64,000 bases of DNA from Candidatus Hydrothermarchaeum profundi (GCA_002011125.2 MTMF02000009.1:482995-546994); one strand, 5' to 3'. Positions 8,280 to 16,854 are shown, counted from the first letter of the stretch. The notes: generated from the letters alone by a model not told the origin. Program-made: numbers and translations.

Positions 8280-8984
8280 ATGAAGATTGCCATAACTAGA
8301 CCCCGAGAGAAGGCGGATGAAACAATTAAGAGGGTAGAAAATAAGGGCTGGAAGGCAGTAATAATCCCTGGAGTCGAGATAATCCCAAGGGCCGAAGAAG
8401 AAGTTAAAAAAGAAATAGGAAGGTTAGAAGAATATCACTGGCTTATTCTTACTAGTGCTTCAGGTGCTGAAATAATGTTGCAATATTTTGGTGAAGAGTT
8501 AAAAAAGGTAAAGTTAGCTGTGATAGGACCAAAAACTAAGAAAGTATTAGAAGAAAAAGGTGTTAATGTAGACCTCGTACCTAAAGAATATAAAGGAGAA
8601 AATTTGGCAGAAGAACTGATATCGCGAGGGGTAGATGGTACAAAGATTTTAGTTGCAAGAGCGTCTATTGGGAGAGAGGTTTTAATAGAGAGGCTTAGAA
8701 GACATGCTGAGATAAATGAGGTCGTGCTTTATGATGTTGCACAGCCGAGGGATATCCCAGACAGTAAGATAATGGATGGGGTAGATGCAGTAATTTTTAC
8801 TAGCTCTCAAAGTGTTAAAAACCTATACAAGGCATGGGGAGAAGAGTTCGGTAAACTCCTTAAAAATAAGAAAATTTGTGCGATAGGGCCTATAACCGCC
8901 GGAACCTTAAGAGGATTAGGTGTAAGAGTGGATGTAATGCCAGAAGAGTATACAGTTGACGCTTGTCTGGAGGCCCTACGATGA
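8280..8984 (+). CDS. hemD: Uroporphyrinogen-III synthase
   Basis: 234 residues, the normal size. HemD closes and inverts ring D of hydroxymethylbilane to make uroporphyrinogen III for heme, siroheme, F430 or cobamides. The N-terminal KIAITRPREKADETIKRVE, the mid motif DAVIFTSSQSVKNL, and the later ICAIGPITAGTLRGLGV and MPEEYTVDACLEAL are family landmarks. No other tetrapyrrole genes are nearby. Its stop overlaps the srp19 start (ATGA), so the two are translationally coupled. Confidence 0.93.
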   Translation: MKIAITRPREKADETIKRVENKGWKAVIIPGVEIIPRAEEEVKKEIGRLEEYHWLILTSASGAEIMLQYFGEELKKVKLAVIGPKTKKVLEEKGVNVDLVPKEYKGENLAEELISRGVDGTKILVARASIGREVLIERLRRHAEINEVVLYDVAQPRDIPDSKIMDGVDAVIFTSSQSVKNLYKAWGEEFGKLLKNKKICAIGPITAGTLRGLGVRVDVMPEEYTVDACLEALR

Positions 8985-9259
8985 GAGACAAGATTGTTAT
9001 TTGGCCAGCGTATATAGATTCTCATAAATCTAGATCAGAGGGAAGAAAAATATCAGAAAAAGAAGCTATACCCTCTCCTACACTTGAGGAGATTAAAGCC
9101 GCTGCGGATAAAATTGGACTTAATCCCATTGTGGAAAAAGATAAGGCCTTTCCTAGGGAGTGGTGGGAGGTGAGTGGAAGAGTTCTAGTTGATAAAAGAA
9201 AGCCAAAGAGTTTGTTGCTTAAGGATATAGCCCGCGAAATAAGAAGGAGTAGAGGATAA
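8981..9259 (+). CDS. srp19: Signal recognition particle 19 kDa protein (SRP19)
   Basis: About 92 residues from the ATG at 8981, which overlaps the hemD stop. SRP19 binds the tips of helices 6 and 8 of 7S RNA and prepares the SRP54 site. Diagnostic pieces: IVIWPAYIDSHKSRSEGRKI at the N-terminus, then AIPSPTLEEIKAAADKIGL and a basic C-terminus with REWWEVSGRVLVDKRKP. A further upstream start at 8963 is possible but would lengthen the overlap. Followed at once by the DUF2769 gene. Confidence 0.95.
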   Translation: MRDKIVIWPAYIDSHKSRSEGRKISEKEAIPSPTLEEIKAAADKIGLNPIVEKDKAFPREWWEVSGRVLVDKRKPKSLLLKDIAREIRRSRG

Positions 9260-9550
9260 ATGTCAGTGAATATTAATCTATCCAATATAAGAAAATGTAT
9301 ATGCGGTAAATGTCCTAGTTTTCCTGGAAAGTTGAACGAAATTGTTAGGTTCACGATGCCCGGTCTTTACTGTGCTGCTGGTAAAAGCCGATCAAAAATA
9401 GAAAGAAAAGGCTGTATTTGCAAAGATTGTTTGGTGCAAATTGAAAACAGTTTATTAGGGTCCTATTACTGTATAGGTGGAAGGGCATATGTGGAAGCGC
9501 GTGAATTGATTGATAAACGAGACAAGCCCATATCTACTATAGCACGCTGA
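9260..9550 (+). CDS. DUF2769 cysteine-rich protein
   Basis: 96 residues with many cysteines: CICGKCPSF (about 13-21), CAAG, then GCICKDCLVQ and YYCIGGRAY. This pattern of short CxCxxC clusters is that of DUF2769, a small family common in methanogens and related archaea, probably metal or Fe-S binding. It begins directly after the srp19 stop, so it is the last gene of the hemD-srp19 run. Confidence 0.8.
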   Translation: MSVNINLSNIRKCICGKCPSFPGKLNEIVRFTMPGLYCAAGKSRSKIERKGCICKDCLVQIENSLLGSYYCIGGRAYVEARELIDKRDKPISTIAR

Positions 9551-9632
9551 TAGTCATCATAAAATTATATTTCTGTAATAGGAAATGAAGCCTTTGAGAA
9601 GGCAGAAAAAGACGGTAAAGCTTAGTTCCGAC

Positions 9633-10358
9633 TTATAGAAAATTCTGTCTTTTTAAATACTTCACTGTTTCTTTAAAATCTTTTTCTAGATCTCTTGGGC
9701 GATATTCAACGCAGAGCTGAGATTTTCTAAGCATCTTAACTATTTTTTCAAAATTAAGAAGCCCCTGCCCAGGCGGTTTTGATTCTGTATCCTTTAAATG
9801 GACTTCTGCTAGTTTATCTCTGAAGCGTAATAAAGTGTTTTCAACATCCTCGCCACAGTCGTAGATATGCCCTGTGTCGGCCATTAATTTTACATTATCT
9901 CTATTTATTGTAGAAACTAGGGAATCGACATCTACTAATGAAGGCAAAAAAGAAGTCTTAATAGGACTTAATCCCTCAATTAATATGCATATTTCGCCTG
10001 CGAACTTAGAAAGATTCCTAAAAATGTTTACGCATTCCCCAAAAGTATTTTCCATAAAATTAAACCCATATGCCGGTACGGTAATTACATTCCCTGCTCC
10101 AACATTCCTTGCTAGCGTAATTGACTCTTTTATGTGTTTGACTGCAGCTTTTCGAACTCCTTTATCCCTGCTAAGAAGATTAAGTCGATGAAGAAGATAT
10201 GCTTGCACTGATCTTACTTCAATTTCATATGAAGATAAGGCATTGAGATCCCTTTCACCTGTGCAAATCATTTCAAGCCACAGCCTGTGAGCTTGAATCT
10301 GAAATAGCTTATCTTCAAGGGAATTACCAGGAACGCAAAACTCTGCAAATCCAAGCAT
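9633..10358 (-). CDS. Sugar phosphate isomerase/epimerase family TIM-barrel protein
   Basis: 241 residues, length of the xylose isomerase-like / AP-endonuclease-2 superfamily. Signs: barrel strands with metal-ligand candidates VKLMADTGHIYD, AEVHLKDTE (the HLKD motif) and a last CVEYRP. It could be an isomerase, epimerase or endonuclease IV relative; EndoIV-specific metal clusters are not obvious. Divergent from the PHP-domain gene at 10394. A more distant relative is encoded at 51870-52580. Confidence 0.8.
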   Translation of the reverse strand: MLGFAEFCVPGNSLEDKLFQIQAHRLWLEMICTGERDLNALSSYEIEVRSVQAYLLHRLNLLSRDKGVRKAAVKHIKESITLARNVGAGNVITVPAYGFNFMENTFGECVNIFRNLSKFAGEICILIEGLSPIKTSFLPSLVDVDSLVSTINRDNVKLMADTGHIYDCGEDVENTLLRFRDKLAEVHLKDTESKPPGQGLLNFEKIVKMLRKSQLCVEYRPRDLEKDFKETVKYLKRQNFL

Positions 10359-10393
10359 AAGTTAAATATATTCCATAGTTTAATTTAGCTTCT

Positions 10394-11044
10394 ATGTTTG
10401 ACTTTCATGTACACTCTATATTTAGTGATGGAGAATTAATACCCGCCGAGATAGCTCAGAGATGCTCTATCCTAGGACATAAAGCCGTGGCTATTACTGA
10501 TCATGCTGACAAATCAAATTTAGAACTTATATTATCAAATCTAGTACCCGCGTGCGAGGACCTAAATAAATACGTAGATATTGAAGTTTTACCGGGAATT
10601 GAAATAACGCACTCTCCTATTGATATGCTTGAAGATCTTATCAAAAAGTCAAAAAAGCTAGGAGCAAAAGTTATCATCGTTCATGGTGAAACGCTTGTAG
10701 AACCGGTTCCCAAAGGAACAAATCTCGCCGCAGTAAAAATCCCTGAGGTAGACATTTTAGCTCATCCCGGTCTTCTTACAGTAGAAGAAGCGGAATTAGC
10801 GAAAGAGAACGGCATATTCTTAGAACTCTCAGCAAGAAAGGGGCATTGTTTATCAAATGGGCATGTTGCTATGGTGGCAAATGAAGTAAAAGCGGATTTA
10901 TTAGTTAATACAGATGCACATTCTCCAAGTGATTTTATAACGGAAAAAGAGGCTTATAATGTAGCTAGAGGATCAGGCTTGTCTGAGAAAAATTCAGGAA
11001 TTGTTATAAGTGTTAATCCCCAAAGGTTTCTAAAGAATATATAA
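10394..11044 (+). CDS. PHP-domain phosphoesterase (histidinol phosphatase type)
   Basis: 216 residues. All PHP metal motifs are present: DFHVHSIFSDGE (motif 1), VAITDHAD (motif 2), IVHGETL and ILAHPGLL (motif 3), and LVNTDAHSP (motif 4). The length matches stand-alone archaeal PHP proteins of the histidinol-phosphatase / RNase P p30-like group. Position upstream of gar1 hints at RNA metabolism, and some archaeal Rpp30 proteins (RNase P component 3) are PHP-like, but Rpp30 usually lacks the complete metal set that is present here. Substrate not assignable. Confidence 0.85.
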   Translation: MFDFHVHSIFSDGELIPAEIAQRCSILGHKAVAITDHADKSNLELILSNLVPACEDLNKYVDIEVLPGIEITHSPIDMLEDLIKKSKKLGAKVIIVHGETLVEPVPKGTNLAAVKIPEVDILAHPGLLTVEEAELAKENGIFLELSARKGHCLSNGHVAMVANEVKADLLVNTDAHSPSDFITEKEAYNVARGSGLSEKNSGIVISVNPQRFLKNI

Positions 11045-11080
11045 GCTTTTCGAAAATTTTATATAAGAGGAGGATATTGT

Positions 11081-11347
11081 TTGAGGTCCTTAGGTAAGGT
11101 TATCAATATTACTAGAGGGGGGGATATAATTTTAAGGGGAGGAGAAATTCCAGCTCTTTTTTCACAGGTTGGGACAAAAACGTCTAAAATCGGAAAAGTG
11201 AAAGATATTATCGGCCCAGTATCTAATCCCTATATTGTAGTAAAGCCGATAAAGAATTTTACAGAAGAGGAATTGCAATCACTAAAAAATGAAACCCTCT
11301 ACGAATATAGGAGGAAACGTAGTGGAAAAAAAAGTAGAGTACATTGA
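11081..11347 (+). CDS. gar1: H/ACA ribonucleoprotein subunit Gar1
   Basis: 88 residues from a TTG start preceded by a strong Shine-Dalgarno (GAGGAGG around 11069-11075). Gar1 is part of the H/ACA snoRNP that guides pseudouridylation with Cbf5, Nop10 and L7Ae. The single beta-barrel is recognisable by [17 protein letters not shown] and [20 protein letters not shown], ending in a basic tail. It overlaps the tfb start region by 26 bases, the common archaeal gar1-tfb arrangement. Confidence 0.92.
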   Translation: MRSLGKVINITRGGDIILRGGEIPALFSQVGTKTSKIGKVKDIIGPVSNPYIVVKPIKNFTEEELQSLKNETLYEYRRKRSGKKSRVH

Positions 11348-12242
11348 AGAATGCCCAGAATGTGGCTGTAGGAGTATAACGAGAGATTATGAGAGAGCAG
11401 AAATAGTGTGTAATGAATGTGGCCTGGTAATAGATGAAAAAATCATGGATACAGGCCCGGAGTGGAGAGCCTTCGATTATGAACAAAGGGTTAAGAGAAG
11501 CAGGGTTGGAGCCCCAATGACGTATACAATCCATGATAAGGGTCTTTCCACGGTTATTGACTGGAGGAACCGGGATAGCTATGGAAAAGACATCGTGAGG
11601 CATAGAGCACAACTTCACCGGATGAGGAAGTGGCAGCAGAGGATCAGGGTCTCTAACGCTACTGAGCGCAACCTCGCCTTCGCCTTAACAGAGCTAGACC
11701 GTGTCGCATCACGCCTAGGCCTGCCGAGGAACGTACGGGAGACGGCCGCGGTAGTCTACCGCAGGGCAGTGGAAAAAGGCCTTATACGCGGAAGAAGCAT
11801 AGAAGGCGTAGCCGCCTCAGCCCTTTATGCTGCATGCCGGCAGTGCCGGGTGCCTAGGACCCTTGACGAGATCGCTGACGCGGCCAAGCTCAACCGGAAA
11901 GAGATCGGCAGGACATACCGCTTCGTAGCCAGGGAGCTAGGCATCAACCTTAACCCGACCACGCCCATAGACTACGTGCCCAGGTTCGGCTCAGCCCTCA
12001 AGCTCTCAGGCGAGGTCCAGAGCAAGGCCATCGAGATACTTAAGAAGGCCATGGAGCAAGAGCTCACCTCAGGCAGGGGGCCTACGGGCGTCTCAGCCGC
12101 GGCGATATACATCGCCAGCGTCCTGCTCGGCGAAAGAAGGACCCAGCGGGAGGTCGCCGACGTAGCCGGCGTAACCGAGGTCACCATCAGAAACAGATAC
12201 AAGGAGCTAGCCGAAAGACTAGACATCGAAATCACCATCTAA
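11322..12242 (+). CDS. tfb: Transcription initiation factor IIB (TFB)
   Basis: About 306 residues from the GTG at 11322, chosen because AGGAGG sits at about 11309-11314; an earlier ATG at 11289 would only add 11 residues inside gar1. TFB joins TBP-bound promoters to RNA polymerase. Visible: N-terminal zinc ribbon (CPECG about residue 10, CNECG about 30), B-reader/linker [11 protein letters not shown], and two cyclin folds (about 105-200 and 205-300) ending in an HTH. The C-terminal two thirds (from about 11640) is strikingly G+C rich (40 of 60 bases in 11701-11760) while the zinc-ribbon part is ordinary (26 of 60 in 11341-11400). Confidence 0.96.
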   Translation: MEKKVEYIEECPECGCRSITRDYERAEIVCNECGLVIDEKIMDTGPEWRAFDYEQRVKRSRVGAPMTYTIHDKGLSTVIDWRNRDSYGKDIVRHRAQLHRMRKWQQRIRVSNATERNLAFALTELDRVASRLGLPRNVRETAAVVYRRAVEKGLIRGRSIEGVAASALYAACRQCRVPRTLDEIADAAKLNRKEIGRTYRFVARELGINLNPTTPIDYVPRFGSALKLSGEVQSKAIEILKKAMEQELTSGRGPTGVSAAAIYIASVLLGERRTQREVADVAGVTEVTIRNRYKELAERLDIEITI

Positions 12243-12273
12243 GACTACTTTTTCTCAAAAAAAGGGAAAAAAA

Positions 12274-12341
12274 GCAAAGGTAAGAGAAGCCTGGAGTTGG
12301 TGGCAAATTCGGGGGATAGGGGAGAACTCTCTTACCTTTGC
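12274..12341. ncRNA. Long-stem hairpin between tfb and pyrF (possible structured RNA or bidirectional terminator)
   Basis: GCAAAGGTAAGAGA (12274-12287) is exactly complementary to TCTCTTACCTTTGC (12328-12341), a perfect 14-bp stem around a G-rich 40-base loop that itself contains a short GCC/GGC pairing and a GGGGGATAGGGG run. It lies in the convergent gap of tfb and pyrF with no U-run right after it. It could be a terminator for both genes, or a small RNA. Confidence 0.45.
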
Positions 12342-12471
12342 CTGGTTACTAAAAATGATAATTTACATATAAAAAACTTTTGTATGAATATTCAAACTAT
12401 TTATACATTATAAGGATTTAAATTTGGATAAAAATTGGATAAAAGTCATAATATTTTAAAATTTATTGGAT

Positions 12472-13110
12472 TTATATACAAATTGTTCCTATTATTTTTG
12501 AAAATTCTTCAGTAGCTTCCCGTGGGTCAGAAGCTTGATATATCCCTCTTCCTATTATTTCAAAATCTGCACCTGATCTTATAGCATCACCTACCTTAGC
12601 GCCCTGTGCCTTTATACCGGGGGATATTATTATGAGATCTCCCACAGTTTTTCGTAATATCTTTATTCTTTCAGGCCTTGTTGCAGGAGCTACAATGCCA
12701 TATGCATAGCGTCTAGCTATCTCTGCTATCCTTTCTGCTCCAGTAGTAAGGAAATCTTTTGAGCCTGGATGGCTCATTTCTGCTACTACAAAAATTTCGG
12801 CGACTTCTGAGCATGCTTTTATTACGTCTTCGCCAACGAAGCCGTGAACAATTACGTAATCAGCCCCGTTATTTTGAGCTAGCTGGCAAATTTTTTGGCT
12901 TATTATGGGGATATCAGCTACTTTAAAGTCTGCTATTATTGGATTTCCGAATTTCTTCAACTCTCGTAAAAACCTTATTCCTGTTGGAAGAATTAAGGGA
13001 TATCCGACTTTTATTGCGTCAACTAAATCGGATACTTCTCCCGCTATCCGTAAAGCTTCTTTTTTCGAATCCACATCTAAGGCCAGTATGATACCACTCT
13101 TTTTTTTCAA
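12472..13110 (-). CDS. pyrF: Orotidine 5'-phosphate decarboxylase
   Basis: About 212 residues from the TTG at 13110, which overlaps the stop of the upstream gene (TTGA); the longer frame to 13209 runs inside the neighbour and adds unrelated sequence. It decarboxylates OMP to UMP. Landmarks: IILALDVDSKKEA, the catalytic Asp-x-Lys-x2-Asp as IIADFKVADIP, mid ISPGIKAQG and the phosphate-binding GADFEIIGRGIY. Length is normal for archaeal OMP decarboxylase. Cotranscribed with deoxyhypusine synthase. Confidence 0.94.
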   Translation of the reverse strand: MKKKSGIILALDVDSKKEALRIAGEVSDLVDAIKVGYPLILPTGIRFLRELKKFGNPIIADFKVADIPIISQKICQLAQNNGADYVIVHGFVGEDVIKACSEVAEIFVVAEMSHPGSKDFLTTGAERIAEIARRYAYGIVAPATRPERIKILRKTVGDLIIISPGIKAQGAKVGDAIRSGADFEIIGRGIYQASDPREATEEFSKIIGTICI

Positions 13111-14009
13111 TCCAATCTCTCCATTAGTGCAGCTACTATTAGAGGGAATAGTACGGTAACGTCCCCTACTACTGATACGAATTTCCCTGTTTCTCTTCCT
13201 TTTCCCCACGAAATGCCTTCTTCCAGCTTAGCGCCGCTGAGACTTCCTGCTTCATCTCTATCCATGGTTATTTGAATCCCGTAGTCGATCCCATCTTTAA
13301 GGAGATTGGCTCCAAGAATATAATGTTTTGGAACACCTCCGCCAAGAAATACTCCTCCCGTTTTTTCGGATTGGAATACCATTTCTACCAGATCATGCAT
13401 GTCTTTTAATGAATTTAATACTATCTTATTATGTTGAGAGAAAAAATAAAGCTGTAATCCCAGCATAGAGTCTATTAATGCCGGCGAGAATATTGGCACT
13501 TTTTTTTCGTAGGCGTTACGTAGTATTGACTCCTCATCATCTATTCTTGAACCTATCTCCCATAATAGTTCTTTGACTGAGATATTCTCTCTCTTCTCTT
13601 CACTTATGTCACCTAGCATTTCTTGGACTTTATCTTCGAAGGTCTCGAAGTTACCGATTTTTGTATAAATGTTCCCGATTCTCCCGATCTTCTTTTTCTT
13701 TAATTTTCTATCATCTGCTGTAAAGTCTCCTACATAGTGGCAGCCTTTAAAAGACTCTATGAGGTCATGAACCATATTGGCTCCGTTTGTAACTATAGCG
13801 TCTACGTATCCTTTTCTAATGAGTTCGGATACAATGCCTCGTAAACCTGAAGCGGATAATGGTCCGGCCATTCCTAGAAATACTGTTGATTCTTTAATCA
13901 TTTCCTCAAAAATGTCTACAGCCTTAGCGACACTTCCAGCTCCTAAAACTCCTGCTTTTTTATACTCATGAATTAAAGAATTAACACTCATTATTCCTCT
14001 TATTTTCAT
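13107..14009 (-). CDS. dys: Deoxyhypusine synthase
   Basis: About 300 residues. It transfers the aminobutyl group of spermidine to a lysine of aIF5A using NAD. Landmarks: VFLGMAGPLSASGLRGIV near the N-terminus, VDAIVTNGANMVHDL (NAD site), IFSPALIDSMLG, VFLGGGVPKHYILGANLL, and DYGIQITMDRDEAGSLSGA. The active-site lysine lies in EEGISWGKGRETG (the WGK motif). I chose the ATG at 14009; a TTG at 14027, directly after the upstream stop, would add six residues. It follows the membrane coiled-coil gene immediately and overlaps pyrF. Confidence 0.95.
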   Translation of the reverse strand: MKIRGIMSVNSLIHEYKKAGVLGAGSVAKAVDIFEEMIKESTVFLGMAGPLSASGLRGIVSELIRKGYVDAIVTNGANMVHDLIESFKGCHYVGDFTADDRKLKKKKIGRIGNIYTKIGNFETFEDKVQEMLGDISEEKRENISVKELLWEIGSRIDDEESILRNAYEKKVPIFSPALIDSMLGLQLYFFSQHNKIVLNSLKDMHDLVEMVFQSEKTGGVFLGGGVPKHYILGANLLKDGIDYGIQITMDRDEAGSLSGAKLEEGISWGKGRETGKFVSVVGDVTVLFPLIVAALMERLD

Positions 14010-14027
14010 ATTCCCTACTTTTTTCAA

Positions 14028-15449
14028 TTATTTCACCTTTTTAAGCTCTTTCAAGGCTTTTTCTAATTCGTATAGTCTTGCCATAATGTCGTTTATCTTA
14101 TTTTCTACCCTCTTTTTTTCAGAGTTATAGGTCCTACCGGTTATCTCTCCAGAAGCCTTCTTTCTTCTTAACTCTTCGAGCACGATATCCATTTTTTCTT
14201 TTTCTTTTTTCAGGTCTCTGATTTCTTTTGCTATACTAACTCTTTTATTTACAGTTTCAATTTTCTTCTCGAAACCTGTGAAAGTCCTTCTCTTAAGGTT
14301 ATTTATTACCCGGAATTCTTGTAGCGTTTTCCTCTTTTCTAACATACTTCTTGTCACATAAACCATACCAATAGACAGGGCAAGTATTACTGCTATGAAA
14401 GCGGCCAAAAAGTTGTTTATATTGAAGCTCTTTTCTTCTGACTTTATAACAATAGGACTCTCTTGGAGTCCTTCGATTCTCTCATCAAGGCTTTTTCCTA
14501 TCTCCTCTATTTGTCTTTCAAGGGCTGATTGAACGCCTAGATTTGCTAAATTTTTAGCTTGTAGTGCTAGCCGATACGAATCCCTAGCATATTCAATAGA
14601 GTCAGTAGAGCTTATGTATGCTTCATAGGGAGAATACTCTGGGTATTCGGGATTGTTTTTAATTCTCGCTATTACAACAAGGTCCTTTGCTTTCTCTAAA
14701 AGCGCATATGCTTTATTATATGTATCGTTTGCATTACTCAGATTTATATTGTGTTCTGCGGCGTTAGTTATTCCGCTCCGGGTATCATTAATGATGAACT
14801 CTGCCTCTAAGATGAAATCCTCGGCTTTCTTTATTTGTTCCTCAGCGAGTTCTTTGTAGTTAGCATACTCTATTTTTACTGGGAAGCCGTCTCTAATAGC
14901 GGATAAATCTTTAATTGTTATAGGTATTGCTTCATAGGATATTTTTTCTCTCCCTCCCTCTAGAGTCTTATCAGCTGGAGGAGTTATATTGCCGAACTGG
15001 TATCCTACGGGAGTTTTAAACTCAATGTAGACCCTTCCGGGTATCCATGGATATTTACCTAGCGCTAAGCCGCTTAAAACGTTTATGTTTTCACCTCTAA
15101 AGAGCATATCCGTTCTGCGATATTTGAGTATAATCCATCTCTTCTCTCCTCGCCACATTGTCAGGTTTACTGTTATAATCGTATTTTTATTTGAAGTAAA
15201 AACGCTGTATTTAGAGGGTTCACCTATGACTTCTACCTCTACATCTTGGGCATCTCCTCTAGCAAAATAAATCGAATCTCTAAAAAGATTACCAGTAGGA
15301 CCTCCGACATTCTCTATATGGATGTTCTCCTCAACTAAAAAATCGTTTTCACCAAGAGTGTAGCTCAGGTTATGTGCCTTGATAAGTATCTCCTGAGCAT
15401 TAACTCCGGGTACGAAAATAATAAACAAAACTAAATAGGCTAATTTCAT
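14028..15449 (-). CDS. Membrane-anchored protein with extracellular domain and cytoplasmic coiled coil
   Basis: 473 residues, family not recognised. A signal peptide (1-18, MKLAYLVLFIIFVPGVNA) is followed by a beta-rich outside domain of about 190 residues, a helical stretch, one TM helix (about 346-368, NFLAAFIAVILALSIGMVYV) and a strongly charged tail with heptad-like KKEKEKMDIVLEELRRKK, probably a coiled coil inside the cell. The topology suggests a surface sensor or tether. It is the first gene of the leftward run with dys and pyrF. Confidence 0.75.
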   Translation of the reverse strand: MKLAYLVLFIIFVPGVNAQEILIKAHNLSYTLGENDFLVEENIHIENVGGPTGNLFRDSIYFARGDAQDVEVEVIGEPSKYSVFTSNKNTIITVNLTMWRGEKRWIILKYRRTDMLFRGENINVLSGLALGKYPWIPGRVYIEFKTPVGYQFGNITPPADKTLEGGREKISYEAIPITIKDLSAIRDGFPVKIEYANYKELAEEQIKKAEDFILEAEFIINDTRSGITNAAEHNINLSNANDTYNKAYALLEKAKDLVVIARIKNNPEYPEYSPYEAYISSTDSIEYARDSYRLALQAKNLANLGVQSALERQIEEIGKSLDERIEGLQESPIVIKSEEKSFNINNFLAAFIAVILALSIGMVYVTRSMLEKRKTLQEFRVINNLKRRTFTGFEKKIETVNKRVSIAKEIRDLKKEKEKMDIVLEELRRKKASGEITGRTYNSEKKRVENKINDIMARLYELEKALKELKKVK

Positions 15450-15573
15450 CTCTATTTCTTTTTATACCCAGTTTAATTTAAATTTTTGTGGGAAAAATTT
15501 TTAGCTCTTTATTGCAACAGCAAGAGATTATTTCCTGCACTTGTTATGGTTATCAAAAGCATTTTAAACGTTG

Positions 15574-15583
15574 AATATAAATA
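15574..15583 (+). promoter_or_regulatory. TATA box of tRNA-Tyr
   Basis: AATATAAATA centred about 28 bases before the first tRNA base, the normal archaeal distance. Confidence 0.6.
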
Positions 15584-15606
15584 CGGGAAAATTAGAGAAG
15601 TCCTTA

Positions 15607-15680
15607 CCCGGCGTAGCTCAACCTGGTAGAGCGGTGGACTGTAGATCCACTGGTTGCTGGTTCAAATCCGGCCGCCGGGA
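15607..15680 (+). tRNA. tRNA-Tyr (GTA)
   Basis: 74 bases. Acceptor CCCGGCG pairs with CGCCGGG, discriminator A; the anticodon loop CTGTAGA gives GTA; the T-arm is GCTGG-TTCAAAT-CCGGC. CCA is not encoded. No intron. The C1-G72 pair is the archaeal tRNA-Tyr identity element. Its last eight bases plus eight following ones recur at 17973 and, slightly changed, at 19247. Confidence 0.95.
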
Positions 15681-15688
15681 CTACTAAA
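15673..15688. repeat. tRNA-Tyr 3' end repeat, copy 1 (candidate attachment site)
   Basis: CGCCGGGACTACTAAA, comprising the last 8 bases of tRNA-Tyr and 8 downstream. Repeated exactly at 17973-17988 and with two changes at 19247-19262. Confidence 0.55.
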
Positions 15689-15788
15689 ATTCTACTACTC
15701 TTTTTAGCTGAGCAGTAAAAGATCCCCAGATTTTGAGCTTGGTGGATAAGAAGCTATATCTTAAAAGAAAAAGCTGGAGATTAATTTA

Positions 15789-15840
15789 ATTCCGCACAGC
15801 TGGTTAAAACGGTGGTATTCTTGCGGAATCTTTATAAATA
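15789..15840 (+). promoter_or_regulatory. Promoter with inverted repeat before the MNT gene
   Basis: ATTCCGCA (15789-15796) and TGCGGAAT (15822-15829) form an 8-bp inverted repeat; the right arm touches the TATA box TTTATAAATA (15831-15840). A repressor bound here would block TBP/TFB, as expected for an autoregulated toxin-antitoxin operon. Confidence 0.5.
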
Positions 15841-15860
15841 ATGGAACAAAAATGTTACAC

Positions 15861-16406
15861 ATGGAACAAAATTTAATCTTCGAAATTGTGGATGCCCTTC
15901 TAGGCGAGGAGCTTCATGCAAGGGCGCTGGCTAAAAAGCTGAAAACCAACCACATGACGGTTGTGAGAAAGTTGAGGGGGCTTGTAGAGGAGAATGTGTT
16001 AGACTTTAGGCTGGAGGGAAGAAATAAGGTCTACTTCCTTAAAAAGAGCGTGGAGGCTAGGAGCTATGCAATCATGACAGAACTCTATAAGTTGAACAAA
16101 ACGCTGAGGAGGTATCCAGAATTGAGAAATATAGTTGCGAGCATCCAGAAAAACGCAAAGATAAAGCTTGCCGTTCTCTTTGGGAGCTATGCAAAAGGTA
16201 TAGCAAAGGAAGGCAGTGACATAGACCTTTTCATAGAAACAAGAGATAGGAGCCTGAAACGGGAGTTGGAACTTCTGAATTCAAAGCTGAGCGTTAAAAT
16301 TGGAGATTACGACAAGTCAAGTCTGCTCATTGGGGAAATTGAGAAAAATCATGTAATAGTAAAAGGAGCAGAATTGTACTATGAGAAAAACAGGTTTTTT
16401 TACTAA
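15861..16406 (+). CDS. HTH + MNT-type nucleotidyltransferase (antitoxin of a HEPN-MNT pair)
   Basis: About 181 residues. N-terminal winged helix (about 1-65, LHARALAKKLKTNHMTVVRK) followed by a minimal nucleotidyltransferase with LAVLFGSYAKG and the catalytic SDIDLFI. MNT proteins paired with HEPN partners act as antitoxins, in known cases by AMP-ylating the HEPN protein. I prefer the ATG at 15861 because the TATA box at 15831-15840 predicts a leaderless start there; an ATG at 15852 is in frame too. The 3' end overlaps the HEPN gene by 26 bases. Confidence 0.85.
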   Translation: MEQNLIFEIVDALLGEELHARALAKKLKTNHMTVVRKLRGLVEENVLDFRLEGRNKVYFLKKSVEARSYAIMTELYKLNKTLRRYPELRNIVASIQKNAKIKLAVLFGSYAKGIAKEGSDIDLFIETRDRSLKRELELLNSKLSVKIGDYDKSSLLIGEIEKNHVIVKGAELYYEKNRFFY

Positions 16407-16854
16407 GTTGCATGAAGAAGGCAAGCTACAACTTGCTGAACCCAGTGAGGAGATAAAGGCAGCCTACCTGAAAAAATCTGAAAGCTACCTTGTATCCGCA
16501 AAGCTCCTCTTAGATAATGGTAGGCTAGAAGAATCCGTTTCTATGGCATACTATAGCATGTATTACATACTTCTCGCCCTACTTTTCAGGGTCGGTATAA
16601 AATGTGAAAATCACTCTGCTGCAATAATTCTGCTTAAAAAGATATTCAACATAGATAACTCAGAGATATCTTCAGCTAAAAGGGAGAGGATTGACAAGCA
16701 GTACTATGTCGATTTCTCCAGTGTCGAGGAAGAAGTCGAAGAATTAATTACTACAGCAGAGAGGTTCAATTCCAAAATTCTAGACTTTATAGAGAAACTG
16801 AATAGTGAAAAGATATCAGAGTTCAGGAAGAAGATGGAAAAGCTACTGAGGTAA
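16381..16854 (+). CDS. HEPN-domain protein (probable RNase toxin of HEPN-MNT pair)
   Basis: 157 residues. The helical core KSESYLVSAKLLLDNGRLEE and SVSMAYYSMYYILLALLFRV is typical HEPN. The active motif normally reads R-x4-6-H; here RVGIKCENHS has seven residues between R and H, so the exact catalytic Arg is uncertain. HEPN toxins cleave RNA and are neutralised by the MNT partner encoded just upstream and overlapping. The tail is a charged helix. Confidence 0.82.
   Translation: MRKTGFFTKLHEEGKLQLAEPSEEIKAAYLKKSESYLVSAKLLLDNGRLEESVSMAYYSMYYILLALLFRVGIKCENHSAAIILLKKIFNIDNSEISSAKRERIDKQYYVDFSSVEEEVEELITTAERFNSKILDFIEKLNSEKISEFRKKMEKLLR

Noticed and set aside
13111-13209. N-terminal extension of pyrF to 13209
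   Set aside because: It lies inside the deoxyhypusine synthase gene, is Arg/Ser-rich and not part of the enzyme family; the TTG at 13110 overlapping the stop is a better start.
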